From: Christiangramia portivictoriae DSM 23547
Lineage (GTDB): Bacteria > Bacteroidota > Bacteroidia > Flavobacteriales > Flavobacteriaceae
Assembly (NCBI RefSeq): GCF_000423045.1
Contig: NZ_KE383971.1
Coordinates: 568,092 to 632,091, forward strand
DNA: 64,000 bases
Reading direction: 5' to 3'
The translations under genes were made by a program, and so were the position numbers. How positions within the stretch are numbered: the first letter of the stretch is position 1; each line of letters begins with the position of its first letter. The notes under the pieces were generated by a model that worked only from the letters and a program-made list of their open reading frames with translations, ran no database searches and was not told the origin of the DNA. Positions 18,154-27,306 of the stretch are shown here, in pieces.

Positions 18154-19041
18154 ATGGCACAAGATCAAACTCGACGAAAATTACTTAGAAATCTGGGAAT
18201 TGGAGCAGGCATACTCGCTGTTCCATCATTTTCTTCTGTAGCAGATACCAGCGGTATCGACCTAAAATTGCAGAGCTTCCACTCAAAGGTGAGGCATTCG
18301 GTATGTCGATGGTGTTACGCAGATATTCCACTTCAGGAATTTGCGAAAGCCTGCAAAAAATTAGGCATTACTGCCATCGATCTTTTAAAGCCTTCAGAAT
18401 GGAAAATTGTTCAGGCAGAAGGACTGGCATGCTCCATGGCTACAGATGATTTTATAAGCTTAACCAATGGTTTCAACGATCTGGCAAACCATAAAACTTT
18501 ACAATCGTCTTATATAGATCTTATCAATAAAGCTGCGGAACATTATATTGAGAATGTCATCTGTTTTTCTGGGAGTCGGCGTGGGATGGATGATGAAACA
18601 GGCTGGAACAACTGTGTGAAAGGGCTGCAACCTTTACTGGAACATGCTGAAAGTCGTAATGTTACGTTGGTCATGGAATTGCTGAATAGCAAGGTGGATC
18701 ATCCCGATTATATGGCCGATCATACAGCCTGGGGAGCTGAACTTGCCAGAAGATTAGACCGTCCTAATTTTAAATTGCTCTTTGATATCTATCATATGCA
18801 AATCATGGAAGGTGATATTATTCGAAACATACAGGAATTTCATCCCTATATCAATCATTACCATACAGCCGGAAATCCAGGGAGGAACGAGATCAATAAT
18901 TCTCAGGAATTAAATTATCCCGCGATTATCCAGGCCATTCAGGACACTAGTTTTAATGGTTTTATTGCTCAGGAGTTTATTCCAACTTATGACGATAAGC
19001 TTGCTGCCCTGGAAGAGGCCATCGGGATCTGTAGCATTTAA
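18154..19041 (+). CDS. Tat-exported sugar isomerase/epimerase-like TIM barrel
   Basis: Xylose-isomerase-like TIM-barrel protein similar to hydroxypyruvate isomerases, 295 aa. The N-terminus TRRKLLRNLGIGAG is a twin-arginine signal, so the folded enzyme is exported to the periplasm. Barrel motifs include VMELLNSKVDHPDY (metal-ligand Glu), LLFDIYHMQIMEGD and the late IAQEF. ATG 18154 is preferred over an upstream TTG at 18109, which lies in the operator. The substrate is unknown; the position after the gal operator and 11 nt before a secreted glycosidase suggests a role in processing a released sugar. Confidence 0.82.
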   Translation: MAQDQTRRKLLRNLGIGAGILAVPSFSSVADTSGIDLKLQSFHSKVRHSVCRWCYADIPLQEFAKACKKLGITAIDLLKPSEWKIVQAEGLACSMATDDFISLTNGFNDLANHKTLQSSYIDLINKAAEHYIENVICFSGSRRGMDDETGWNNCVKGLQPLLEHAESRNVTLVMELLNSKVDHPDYMADHTAWGAELARRLDRPNFKLLFDIYHMQIMEGDIIRNIQEFHPYINHYHTAGNPGRNEINNSQELNYPAIIQAIQDTSFNGFIAQEFIPTYDDKLAALEEAIGICSI

Positions 19042-19052
19042 AACATTTTTTG

Positions 19053-21620
19053 ATGAAACGACTCTGCAAGTTTGCCATAGTTCTAATGCTACTTATTGCT
19101 CCTGTGTTTTCAGTTTCTTCCCAGGATAACACCTATGTGGATGATGAGGGAATCATTCGCTGGGAACCTTCCGGAGAAGAAGTTACCGGTTTTGGCGTTA
19201 ATTACTCAGCTCCATTTGCTCATGCTTACCGATCTGCTGAAAAGCTTGGTCTTGATATAAAAGCTGAAATCGATAAGGATCTTTACCATTTTTCAAGGCT
19301 AAATTTCGACCTGTACCGTCTTCACGTATGGGATACAGAAATTAGCGATACAGAAGGCAATTTACTGGAAAATATACATCTGGATGCGTTTGATTATTTA
19401 TTGGGCGAACTTAAGAAGCGCGAGATCAATTTTGTGATCACTCCCATCGCTTACTGGGGCAACGGCTGGCCAGAACCTGACGAAGAGACGCCAGGATTTT
19501 CCAGAAAGTATGGTAAAGAAGGCAGTCTAACTCATCCAGAGGCGATCGCTGCGCAGGAAAATTATCTCACGCAATTCATGAACCACGTAAATCCTTATAC
19601 AGGGATTGCCTATAAAAATGATCCAAACCTTATCGCGGTGGAGATCAGCAATGAGCCCCATCATCGAGGCAGTCCTGAGCAGGTAAAAGATTTTATCAAT
19701 AAGCTCGCAAAAGCGATTCAGGATTCGGGTTCTAAGAAACCTATATTTTACAATGTAACGCATAGCGTTCATCTCGCAGACACCTATTTTGGATCTGAAA
19801 TACAGGGTGGTACTTTTCAATGGTATCCAACCGGGCTTGGCTTTCAGAAAGAGATCCCGGGAAATCTGCTTCCTAATGTGAACGATTATAACATTCCTTT
19901 CGAAAATATCATTGAAGATAATCATGCAGCTAAACTGGTGTACGAGTTTGATGCGGCAGATGTAGACAAGTCATACATCTACCCGGCTATGGCTCGCAGT
20001 TTTCGCGAGGCAGGTATACAAATTGGGACGCATTTTGCTTATGATCCATCATTTCTGGCCTATGCGAATACCGAGTACAACACGCATTACATGAACCTCA
20101 ATTATACTCCGCATAAAGCGCTGGGGCTAATGATCGCCGGGGAAATATTTCATCATACCAAACTGGGAGAAGACCAGGGCAACTATCCCGATAACCTGAA
20201 ATTCGGGGACTTTTTGATTCAGTATGAAAATGATCTCGCGGTTTATAATGCTTCGGAAACGTTTATTTACACGAATTCCAATGCTGAAAAGCCCAAAGCT
20301 ATTTCAGAATTAAAGGAAATCGCAGGTCACGGTTCTTCTGAAGTGATCGATTATGAAGGAAAAGGAGCTTACTTTTTGGATAAACTGGAAGAAGGAGTCT
20401 GGCGTCTGGAAGTAATGCCCGACCCATTTATTATCCAGGATCCCTTCGGAAATAACAGTCTTGAGAGAACACTTGCCGTGATCAAATACCAATCTAACCG
20501 AATGAAGATTGATCTTCCAGACCTGGCTGAAAATTTCGAGTTTCGCATGATCAATGTTGCAAAAGCTGAAGTCCAGGAGGCTGAAGCTGGTACGATTTCA
20601 GTTTCTCCTGGCACCTATCTACTAAATCAGAAAGGGCAGAATTACGATATCAGAAATTATAAAGGAGACTTTCGTCTGGACCTAGCTGCGTTTGAAGCAG
20701 TGGGGGAGTCGGTTGACCGCAGCTATATCCTGCATGAAGCGGCGAACGCCGCCGAGGAGAACCAGCGCCTGACGATTCGTGCAGAGATCGTTTCCAAAGA
20801 ACCTGTCACCAATGCTGAAATCTGGTTCCAAAACGGAAACATCTATGAGGTCACACAATTGCAGGCAGAAAGTCAATACCATTATTCTGCAGAAGTACCG
20901 CAAAATTTGATAGTTCCAGGAATACTGAATTACCGTATTATTTTGGAAACAGCGCGGGGAAAACGAACATTTCCAGGCAATGTATCGGGTAGTCCGGAGA
21001 ATTGGGACTTCTATTCAGAAGATGTTTATTCTACCCGCATATATAATCAAGATTCCGCTATCTCACTTTTTGATGCTTCTGAAGATAGTGAGATGGTCGT
21101 TCATGCATGGAAACCTGGGAATCAGATGGTTCCTCTAAATTCAGTTGAAGATGAATTTCAGGTAAGACTGGATCAGTTATTTTCAGAAGATATAGAGAAC
21201 AAAAATGCTGCTCCCATTTACGATTATTCATTTCGCTTTAATTTTCAGAAGAAATTGGGAGCAAGGCTTCCAGGAGCTGAGAAAGAACTTATTGTAACCG
21301 CGCGCAATTTGCGTTCAGGTAAGGAGAAACTTCAGGTTGCGCTGTTAATGAAGAATGGTGCAGCTTTCGGGAAAATCATAGATCTGGACCAGGATCTCAG
21401 GGAGATACGTATCAGGCTTGACGAACTTAAGCCCGTAAGAACAGTAACCTTACCCCGGCCTTATCCCAGTTTTCTGCCATACTATTTTGATCATAAGAAT
21501 CCTGCTGTATTCGATCTTAGAGAAGTCGAAGCACTGCAGTTCTCCATTGGTCCCGGAATTGATTCTTCAAAGCTTCAGCAGCCCCACGAAATTGGGATTG
21601 TAAAGGTTAGACTTCAGTAG
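19053..21620 (+). CDS. Secreted GH5-like glycoside hydrolase
   Basis: Secreted 855-aa enzyme with a Sec signal peptide (residues 1-24, ending VSSQ). The N-terminal (beta/alpha)8 domain (about 30-430) looks like the cellulase/GH5 clan-A fold: VAVEISNEPHHRG carries the likely acid/base Glu after Asn, and a later LVYEFDAADV segment may carry the nucleophile. A long C-terminal region (about 500-855) is beta-rich and unassigned. Specificity is unknown; a galactose- or mannose-containing polymer would fit the gal operator context, but that is inference. The ATG at 19053 follows an in-frame TTG that I do not favour. Confidence 0.75.
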   Translation: MKRLCKFAIVLMLLIAPVFSVSSQDNTYVDDEGIIRWEPSGEEVTGFGVNYSAPFAHAYRSAEKLGLDIKAEIDKDLYHFSRLNFDLYRLHVWDTEISDTEGNLLENIHLDAFDYLLGELKKREINFVITPIAYWGNGWPEPDEETPGFSRKYGKEGSLTHPEAIAAQENYLTQFMNHVNPYTGIAYKNDPNLIAVEISNEPHHRGSPEQVKDFINKLAKAIQDSGSKKPIFYNVTHSVHLADTYFGSEIQGGTFQWYPTGLGFQKEIPGNLLPNVNDYNIPFENIIEDNHAAKLVYEFDAADVDKSYIYPAMARSFREAGIQIGTHFAYDPSFLAYANTEYNTHYMNLNYTPHKALGLMIAGEIFHHTKLGEDQGNYPDNLKFGDFLIQYENDLAVYNASETFIYTNSNAEKPKAISELKEIAGHGSSEVIDYEGKGAYFLDKLEEGVWRLEVMPDPFIIQDPFGNNSLERTLAVIKYQSNRMKIDLPDLAENFEFRMINVAKAEVQEAEAGTISVSPGTYLLNQKGQNYDIRNYKGDFRLDLAAFEAVGESVDRSYILHEAANAAEENQRLTIRAEIVSKEPVTNAEIWFQNGNIYEVTQLQAESQYHYSAEVPQNLIVPGILNYRIILETARGKRTFPGNVSGSPENWDFYSEDVYSTRIYNQDSAISLFDASEDSEMVVHAWKPGNQMVPLNSVEDEFQVRLDQLFSEDIENKNAAPIYDYSFRFNFQKKLGARLPGAEKELIVTARNLRSGKEKLQVALLMKNGAAFGKIIDLDQDLREIRIRLDELKPVRTVTLPRPYPSFLPYYFDHKNPAVFDLREVEALQFSIGPGIDSSKLQQPHEIGIVKVRLQ

Positions 21621-21634
21621 TGCATGTATCAAAA

Positions 21635-21666
21635 AAAAAAGGTCTCATAAAAATGAGACCTTTTTT
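21635..21666. terminator. Bidirectional terminator between GH5-like gene and nrdJ
   Basis: GGTCTCAT (21641-21648) and ATGAGACC (21653-21660) form an 8-bp stem around AAAA, flanked by a run of A on the left and TTTTTT on the right. It sits between two convergent genes. Confidence 0.92.
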
Positions 21667-21690
21667 CAGTTTAACACTTGTAACCAACCA

Positions 21691-24246
21691 TTATCCACAT
21701 TTAGAGGAGCCGCAATCTTTACAGGTAAGGCAACCTTCCTGGTAAATAAGATTTGAGGAATTACAGTTATTACATTTTTCCTTCTTGGCGACCGTCCCAT
21801 CTGCGATAAAACGTTTAAGAGCACGTACCACCCCATTTTTCCATGTGTTGATGGATTCACTGTCCAGCTGCAGACTGTTAATCAGGTCTACAACCTTGTC
21901 GATAGACATTCCATGACGCAGCGTACTGGAGATCAATTTCGCGTAATTCCAGAATTCGGGATTAAATTTATGCGAAAGTCCTTCAATGGTCGTTTTGTAC
22001 CCTCGTTTGTTTTCGTATTGGAAATCATAACGTGAAGAGCCGTCTTCGTTTCTCGCTTTGATAATGTAACCTTCGGTTACCCAGCGAGGAATTAAAATTC
22101 CTTCTTCATCATCTGCAAACCCGGTAAAGATCTCATAAGGTCTGTCATCCACAAGCCCGATGAACGCGATCCACTTATCCTTATTGTTCTGGAAACGAAC
22201 CACATCGGCTGTTAGAACTTCTGGTCGTTTTAGCGGGAAGGATCCGGAAGTTTGCTCCTCGGCCTCCTCTTTTTTCTCATCGTTGGAGATCAATACCCCA
22301 GATCTGGAACCATCACGATACACAGTAACTCCTTTACAACCAGCTTCCCAGGCTTCCAGGTACAGTTTTCCAACCAGTTCCTCGGTAGCGTCATTAGGAA
22401 GATTAATGGTCACACTAATAGAGTGATCGATCCATTTTTGAACGGCTCCCTGCATTCTCACTTTGCTAAGCCAGTCTACATCATTCGAAGTCGCCTGGTA
22501 GTATGGGGAAAGTTTCACCAGTTTATCCAGTTCTTCATTGGAGTAATTTTTATCGGTATCATATCCTTTCGCCTTCATCCATTGCTTGAAACGATGGTGG
22601 AAAACAACGTATTCTTCCCAGGAATCGCCAACTTCGTCTACAAAATCAACGCGAGCTTCCTTATCGTTTGGATTTACTTTTCTTCTTCTCTTATAAACCG
22701 GTAAGAAGACCGGTTCAATTCCGGAGGTTGTTTGAGTCATCAAACTGGTTGTTCCGGTTGGGGCGATGGTTAGAAGCGCAATGTTTCTACGGCCATACTC
22801 CAGCATGTCGTAATACAGTTTTTCATCGGCTTCCTTCAATCGTAGAATAAACGGATTGTTTTTCTCTCTTTCTGAATCAAAAATTCCGAAGGCACCTCTT
22901 TCTTTCGCTGTATCTACGGAAGCTCTGTATGCTGCCACAGCAATAGTTTTGTGAATTTCTACAGAGAAATCGATTCCTTCCTTGCTACCGTATTTAATTC
23001 CTAATCCGGCAAGCATATCACCTTCCGCAGTGATTCCAATACCAGTTCTTCTACCTTCGTGTGCTTTTTTACGAATATTAAGCCATAGATTTTTTTCTAC
23101 TGCTTTTACCTCGTCATTTTCCGGGTCTGCGTCGATCTTACCTATGATATTGTCGATCTTTTCCAGTTCAAGATCAATGATATCATCCATGATTCTTTGT
23201 GCCGCAGAGATATGTTTTTTGAATAGCTCGTAGTTAAAGTGCGCTTTATCTGTAAATGGCTCTTCTACATAAGAGAAAAGATTGATCGCCAGTAAACGAC
23301 AGGAATCATAAGGACAAAGCGGAATCTCTCCACATGGATTTGTGGAAACTGTTTTATATCCTAGGTCTGCATAACAATCTGGCACAGATTCGTTGATCAC
23401 TGTATCCCAGAAAAGAATTCCTGGTTCTGCCGACTTCCATGCGTTGTGTACGATCTTTTTCCATAGTCTGTCTGCCTCGATCTCTTTGGAAACCTTTGGT
23501 TCTGCGGAAAAGATTGGGTATTTCTGAGTATAATTGGTGTTGTTCTTTACAGCCTTCATAAACTGGTCATCGATTCTAACCGAAACATTGGCACCTGTAA
23601 CTTTGCCCTGTTCCATTTTAGCGTCGATAAAATCTTCAGAATCTGGATGGTTTACTGAAACCGAAAGCATCAAAGCTCCACGTCTTCCATCCTGTGCTAC
23701 TTCTCTGGTTGAGTTGGAGTAACGTTCCATAAAAGGAACGATCCCGGTTGAGGTAAGGGCCGAGTTCTTGACAGCCGATCCTTTGGGACGTATATGGGAG
23801 AGGTCATGTCCTACACCTCCGCGTCTTTTCATAAGCTGCACCTGCTCCTGGTCGATCTTCATGATCCCGCCGTAGGAATCTGAATTGCCATCATTCCCTA
23901 TAACGAAACAGTTCGATAAAGAACCAACCTGGTAAGGATTCCCAATTCCAGCCATAGGACTTCCCTGTGGAACGATATATTTAAAATCCTTGATAAGATC
24001 GAAAACTTCGTCCTCGGTCATTGGATTTGGATACTTTTTCTCTACTCTGGCGATTTCGCTAGCGATACGTCTGTGCATATCGTTTGGAGTGAGTTCATAA
24101 ATATTCCCGTCAGAATCTTTAAGGGCGTACTTATTTACCCAAACTCTGGCGGCAAGATCGTCGCCTTTGAAGTATTTTAATGAAGCTTCGAAGGCCTGTT
24201 CCTGAGTATATGTCTTCGGAACAACTGGATTTTCCTGTACAGGCAT
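21691..24246 (-). CDS. nrdJ: Adenosylcobalamin-dependent (class II) ribonucleotide reductase
   Basis: Makes deoxyribonucleotides using coenzyme B12 as radical source, so it works with or without oxygen. The 851-aa protein shows the RNR barrel with active-site Cys in SLSNCFVIGN, the NPCGEIPLCPYDSC radical/redox region, and GIGITAEGDMLAGLGIKYG. The C-terminus carries a TSCPD-like segment and a Cys-rich zinc-ribbon-like tail (CNNCNSSN...CLTCKDCGSSKC) that supplies the reducing thiols. No nrdR box or cobalamin riboswitch is recognised in the upstream region. It is a single-gene unit between two terminators. Confidence 0.94.
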   Translation of the reverse strand: MPVQENPVVPKTYTQEQAFEASLKYFKGDDLAARVWVNKYALKDSDGNIYELTPNDMHRRIASEIARVEKKYPNPMTEDEVFDLIKDFKYIVPQGSPMAGIGNPYQVGSLSNCFVIGNDGNSDSYGGIMKIDQEQVQLMKRRGGVGHDLSHIRPKGSAVKNSALTSTGIVPFMERYSNSTREVAQDGRRGALMLSVSVNHPDSEDFIDAKMEQGKVTGANVSVRIDDQFMKAVKNNTNYTQKYPIFSAEPKVSKEIEADRLWKKIVHNAWKSAEPGILFWDTVINESVPDCYADLGYKTVSTNPCGEIPLCPYDSCRLLAINLFSYVEEPFTDKAHFNYELFKKHISAAQRIMDDIIDLELEKIDNIIGKIDADPENDEVKAVEKNLWLNIRKKAHEGRRTGIGITAEGDMLAGLGIKYGSKEGIDFSVEIHKTIAVAAYRASVDTAKERGAFGIFDSEREKNNPFILRLKEADEKLYYDMLEYGRRNIALLTIAPTGTTSLMTQTTSGIEPVFLPVYKRRRKVNPNDKEARVDFVDEVGDSWEEYVVFHHRFKQWMKAKGYDTDKNYSNEELDKLVKLSPYYQATSNDVDWLSKVRMQGAVQKWIDHSISVTINLPNDATEELVGKLYLEAWEAGCKGVTVYRDGSRSGVLISNDEKKEEAEEQTSGSFPLKRPEVLTADVVRFQNNKDKWIAFIGLVDDRPYEIFTGFADDEEGILIPRWVTEGYIIKARNEDGSSRYDFQYENKRGYKTTIEGLSHKFNPEFWNYAKLISSTLRHGMSIDKVVDLINSLQLDSESINTWKNGVVRALKRFIADGTVAKKEKCNNCNSSNLIYQEGCLTCKDCGSSKCG

Positions 24247-24540
24247 AAAAATGAGATTTTTAGGTTAGAAATGTTCTAATCGACTGGTATAAAACTAGGC
24301 ATAATTTCCGGACAATTAACAAAGCATTTAGAAAAAGTTTTCAAACAAAAACAGTTAACCAGCTGATTATTAACAAACTAAAAATTTACTAACAATAAAA
24401 AGTTGACAAATAATGAAAACATTCAATTTTAAATTTTGAATATTAATACCACTGAGAATCAGTACAAAAAATAGCGGAGTGGCCATGAAAATAAGCCTGA
24501 GAGAGCTCATTTAAGATGCAATTTCGAACGAAACTGAGTA
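24247..24540. other. AT-rich intergenic region upstream of nrdJ
   Basis: About 300 nt of very AT-rich sequence separate nrdJ from the terminator of the amylase gene. No ORF, repeat array or recognisable riboswitch is seen. It must hold the nrdJ promoter, but I see no clear TAnnTTTG on the minus strand. Confidence 0.5.
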
Positions 24541-24571
24541 AAAAAAGAGGCCTCACAAAACTGTGAGGCCT
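24541..24571 (-). terminator. Terminator of the amylase/sus operon
   Basis: AGGCCTCACA (24548-24557) and TGTGAGGCCT (24562-24571) form a 10-bp stem with an AAAC loop. On the minus strand it is followed by CTTTTTT, so it ends the operon that runs from susC to the amylase. Confidence 0.9.
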
Positions 24572-24611
24572 TCTTTGAATTAACACCTATGAAAATTCAA
24601 AATAAAATTGT

Positions 24612-26069
24612 TTATTCTGTAATAGACCAGATTGAATATCCATTTGCAGGAGCTTCAATGGTCACCGCTCCATTTTCATCGGAGGTAGGGAAATATGATG
24701 AATTCGAACTATAATCCTGTAACCTAACATTACTCCAGTTCGAACTTACTGTTCTTCGTTTAGTGCCATTATTGATGCTAATATAGAGAATTAATCCAGG
24801 ATTTGTACCAGACCCATTTCTTTTCATCACATATTCATCCTGGTCTGCATACAAGATCTCTGTATCACCGGTTGCAAGACTATTATGGATGGCAATTAAC
24901 CTTTTTAGTTCATCTTTAAATTCTTCATTTTCGTAATCTGAATAGAAGATGGTAGGATAACCAGGGTGCGTTAAAATATAAGCATAAGCTTTCATTTTGT
25001 TCGAGCTCATGATATAATTGTCCTCGTTGGAATCTTTTTCAGTATCATGATTCGCGGTAAAAGTAACCGCATCTTCCGGGTTCGTCTTCCAAAGCATATC
25101 ACTTTCAAGAATACTTAGGTTTTCAAACCTGTCCAGACTTTCCTCCAGTTTGTAGAAGGTAGAAAAATCGAATGCCGGAGATCCTGAAGTTTCGATCCAG
25201 TCACGGAGCACATCTGGATTACCATCAAAATTTTCTCCTACAGAGAATCCTCCAACCGCTTCATTCCATTCTTTAACCACCCAAGGTTCGAAACCTTTAA
25301 CGTAGTCAAATCGCCAGCCGTCAAATCCCATAACGTTTTTGTAATATTTCGCTACTGAATTTTCATCTTTCCATAACCAGTCCTGTACTCTTTCCCTATG
25401 GTGATCAAGATTGGTCTCTTCATAGAACAAACTTCCCGGATCGTACTGGCTTACGCTATTTGGATAAAAATCTTCGTACGTTCTATTGAACATCCCTGAA
25501 GCATTTCCATTTTCTTCATTAAATAGCGTATACGTATCATAGTCTCTGTAAGGATTGTATTGTAATCCTCCGCCAGAATTGTGATTTAGTACTATATCTG
25601 CAATGACTTCAATATCGTTGCTATGGGCTGTAGCGATTAAATTCTCCAATTCTGTTCTTGAACCAAATCTTGTTTCTACCGTTCCATGCTGATCATAATC
25701 ACCAAAATCGAAATAATCTGAAACGTCATATCCCATTGAATAACCACCAGACTGGCCTTTGGCTGGTGACGGTATCCAGATTCTGTCCACACCGGCTTCA
25801 GACCATTCCGGTACTTTTTCTGAAAGATTGTCCCACCATGCAAATCGTGGTTCTACATCCCAGTAGAATGCCTGCATCATCACTCTGTTGCCATTGTCCA
25901 GAGAGGCCAGGTCCAGTGCCTGAGGCTCAGATGGAGCAGGAATTTCTGGGTTTCCGGTAATATCATCTGTCGCATCCACGACGTCATCTGAATCGTCACT
26001 GGAACATGCACCCATAAAGAGGGCACTCCCAAGCAGCAGGCTGCATAAAAATTTATTCGTATTCATCAT
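24612..26069 (-). CDS. Secreted GH13 alpha-amylase lipoprotein
   Basis: Starch-degrading enzyme, 485 aa. The signal peptide ends in a lipobox GAC followed by SSDDSDD, an acidic stretch after the Cys typical of surface-exported Bacteroidetes lipoproteins. The GH13 barrel shows all four regions: DIVLNHN, GWRFDYVKGF (nucleophile Asp), VGENFDG (acid/base Glu) and FTANHDTE. Its place after susC-susD-susE, behind an attenuating hairpin, suggests a SusG-like role cutting starch on the cell surface. The initial MM leaves two possible starts three bases apart. Confidence 0.93.
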   Translation of the reverse strand: MMNTNKFLCSLLLGSALFMGACSSDDSDDVVDATDDITGNPEIPAPSEPQALDLASLDNGNRVMMQAFYWDVEPRFAWWDNLSEKVPEWSEAGVDRIWIPSPAKGQSGGYSMGYDVSDYFDFGDYDQHGTVETRFGSRTELENLIATAHSNDIEVIADIVLNHNSGGGLQYNPYRDYDTYTLFNEENGNASGMFNRTYEDFYPNSVSQYDPGSLFYEETNLDHHRERVQDWLWKDENSVAKYYKNVMGFDGWRFDYVKGFEPWVVKEWNEAVGGFSVGENFDGNPDVLRDWIETSGSPAFDFSTFYKLEESLDRFENLSILESDMLWKTNPEDAVTFTANHDTEKDSNEDNYIMSSNKMKAYAYILTHPGYPTIFYSDYENEEFKDELKRLIAIHNSLATGDTEILYADQDEYVMKRNGSGTNPGLILYISINNGTKRRTVSSNWSNVRLQDYSSNSSYFPTSDENGAVTIEAPANGYSIWSITE

Positions 26070-26080
26070 TAGTTCAGTTT

Positions 26081-26113
26081 AAAGAAACAAAAGGGGCTAA
26101 TTGAATTAGCCCC
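26081..26113 (-). terminator. Hairpin terminator between susE-like gene and amylase
   Basis: GGGGCTAA (26093-26100) and TTAGCCCC (26106-26113) form an 8-bp stem; on the minus strand TTTTGTTTCTTT follows. It lies in the 61-nt gap between two operon genes, so it probably lets only part of the transcripts reach the amylase gene. Confidence 0.8.
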
Positions 26114-26130
26114 GATATCATATTGTTTGA

Positions 26131-27288
26131 TTATTCTCCTGCAGGAATAAGAATATATCTTGCAGTAAGGTCATTAAACCAGATGTCATAAACACCTGCA
26201 GAAACAGGGATGTTTGGATCATTTGCATTTGCTCCCTGACCGCTTATAGGCGTACTTGCACCCCAGCTTACGTCCCAGGCATTATTTGCTCTGAACTTCA
26301 ATTCACCGTCGAACAGCTCCACATCATTCATGTACCAGATGTGAGAATCAAAGTCTGATTGAGTCATGTCCATATCGTCGTTCCAGCCTTCATCTGTACC
26401 TGTAGTGGCAGTACCAATAATTCCCACCATATCATACATGGTCGCTGCGGAAGCATCCATAGCTTCAAAAGTATAGGTCATATCCTCTGTATTCAGGGAC
26501 AGCGTGTAATAAGCATCGTCGTCTACTCCAAATGCCGCGGGATCTGATGCATCTCCAGGATTAACTCCTAAAGTTCCATCTGTACCACCCCATTGTGGTT
26601 GCCATGCACCAAGCATTTCAAGTAATTTAAAACCTTCCACACCATCTCCACCAGCAAATCTTCCAGTAAAGTTGAAAATGTTGTCATTTTCTGGATCTCT
26701 GAACATAGGTGTGTTGTTATTGTTGTTGTTCCATCCGGCAGCTGTAGCGTCTCCTACAAAGAAAAGATTCATTTTTGAAGGATTTTCCTCTTCCTCGATC
26801 ACAGCTTCAGGAAGTACAACTCTAAGAGACATTACTTCAGAAGTTTCGTTAAGTCCGTTGCTTCCATCGGTTCCGGCATAAGCGCGAACTCTGAAGTAGA
26901 TATCTCCTGAATTTGGCATCTCGGTCTCAGGATCGTTATCCAAACCTGCTTCCGTAGCCAAAGACATTAACTGGCTAACAGTAACTCCAAGGTTGTTTTC
27001 TCCGGTTGTTCCAATGATATTGAAAGAAGAAAAGTCTGCGTCAGATGAACCCTGAAGTTCATAGGTTACAGTTGTTGGAGCATCAAAATCAACTTCACTC
27101 CATACAAATCGCTCTGCGATATTATTGGCAGTTTCAGAAGTGAGGGTATAAGATTCAGCAGTTGAACTCAGGAACACGATCCCTTCTGGATCAGGTTGAG
27201 CTGTAAAAACCACATCATCATCGTGTTCACAGGAGGTGAATCCTACGAATGCGATCATTATTAATAAGAAAATTGAAAACTTTTTCAT
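26131..27288 (-). CDS. SusE/SusF-type starch-binding outer-membrane lipoprotein
   Basis: Surface glycan-binding protein, 385 aa. The signal peptide has a lipobox VGFTSC followed by EHDDD. The N-terminal part (about 25-155) is an immunoglobulin-like SusE domain, and the C-terminal part contains two repeated carbohydrate-binding-type modules rich in Trp and Asn (for example around GDATAAGWNNNNNNT and later GTATTGTDEGWNDD), as in SusE/SusF. It follows susD by 18 nt. It should hold starch or maltodextrin near the SusCD transporter; no enzymatic role is expected. Confidence 0.9.
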   Translation of the reverse strand: MKKFSIFLLIMIAFVGFTSCEHDDDVVFTAQPDPEGIVFLSSTAESYTLTSETANNIAERFVWSEVDFDAPTTVTYELQGSSDADFSSFNIIGTTGENNLGVTVSQLMSLATEAGLDNDPETEMPNSGDIYFRVRAYAGTDGSNGLNETSEVMSLRVVLPEAVIEEEENPSKMNLFFVGDATAAGWNNNNNNTPMFRDPENDNIFNFTGRFAGGDGVEGFKLLEMLGAWQPQWGGTDGTLGVNPGDASDPAAFGVDDDAYYTLSLNTEDMTYTFEAMDASAATMYDMVGIIGTATTGTDEGWNDDMDMTQSDFDSHIWYMNDVELFDGELKFRANNAWDVSWGASTPISGQGANANDPNIPVSAGVYDIWFNDLTARYILIPAGE

Positions 27289-27306
27289 TGTTGTAATAGT
27301 ATTTTA

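Noticed and set aside
24247-24540. Cobalamin riboswitch before the B12-dependent reductase
   Set aside because: I searched by eye for a conserved B12-box-like core and a large multi-stem fold and saw only AT-rich sequence.
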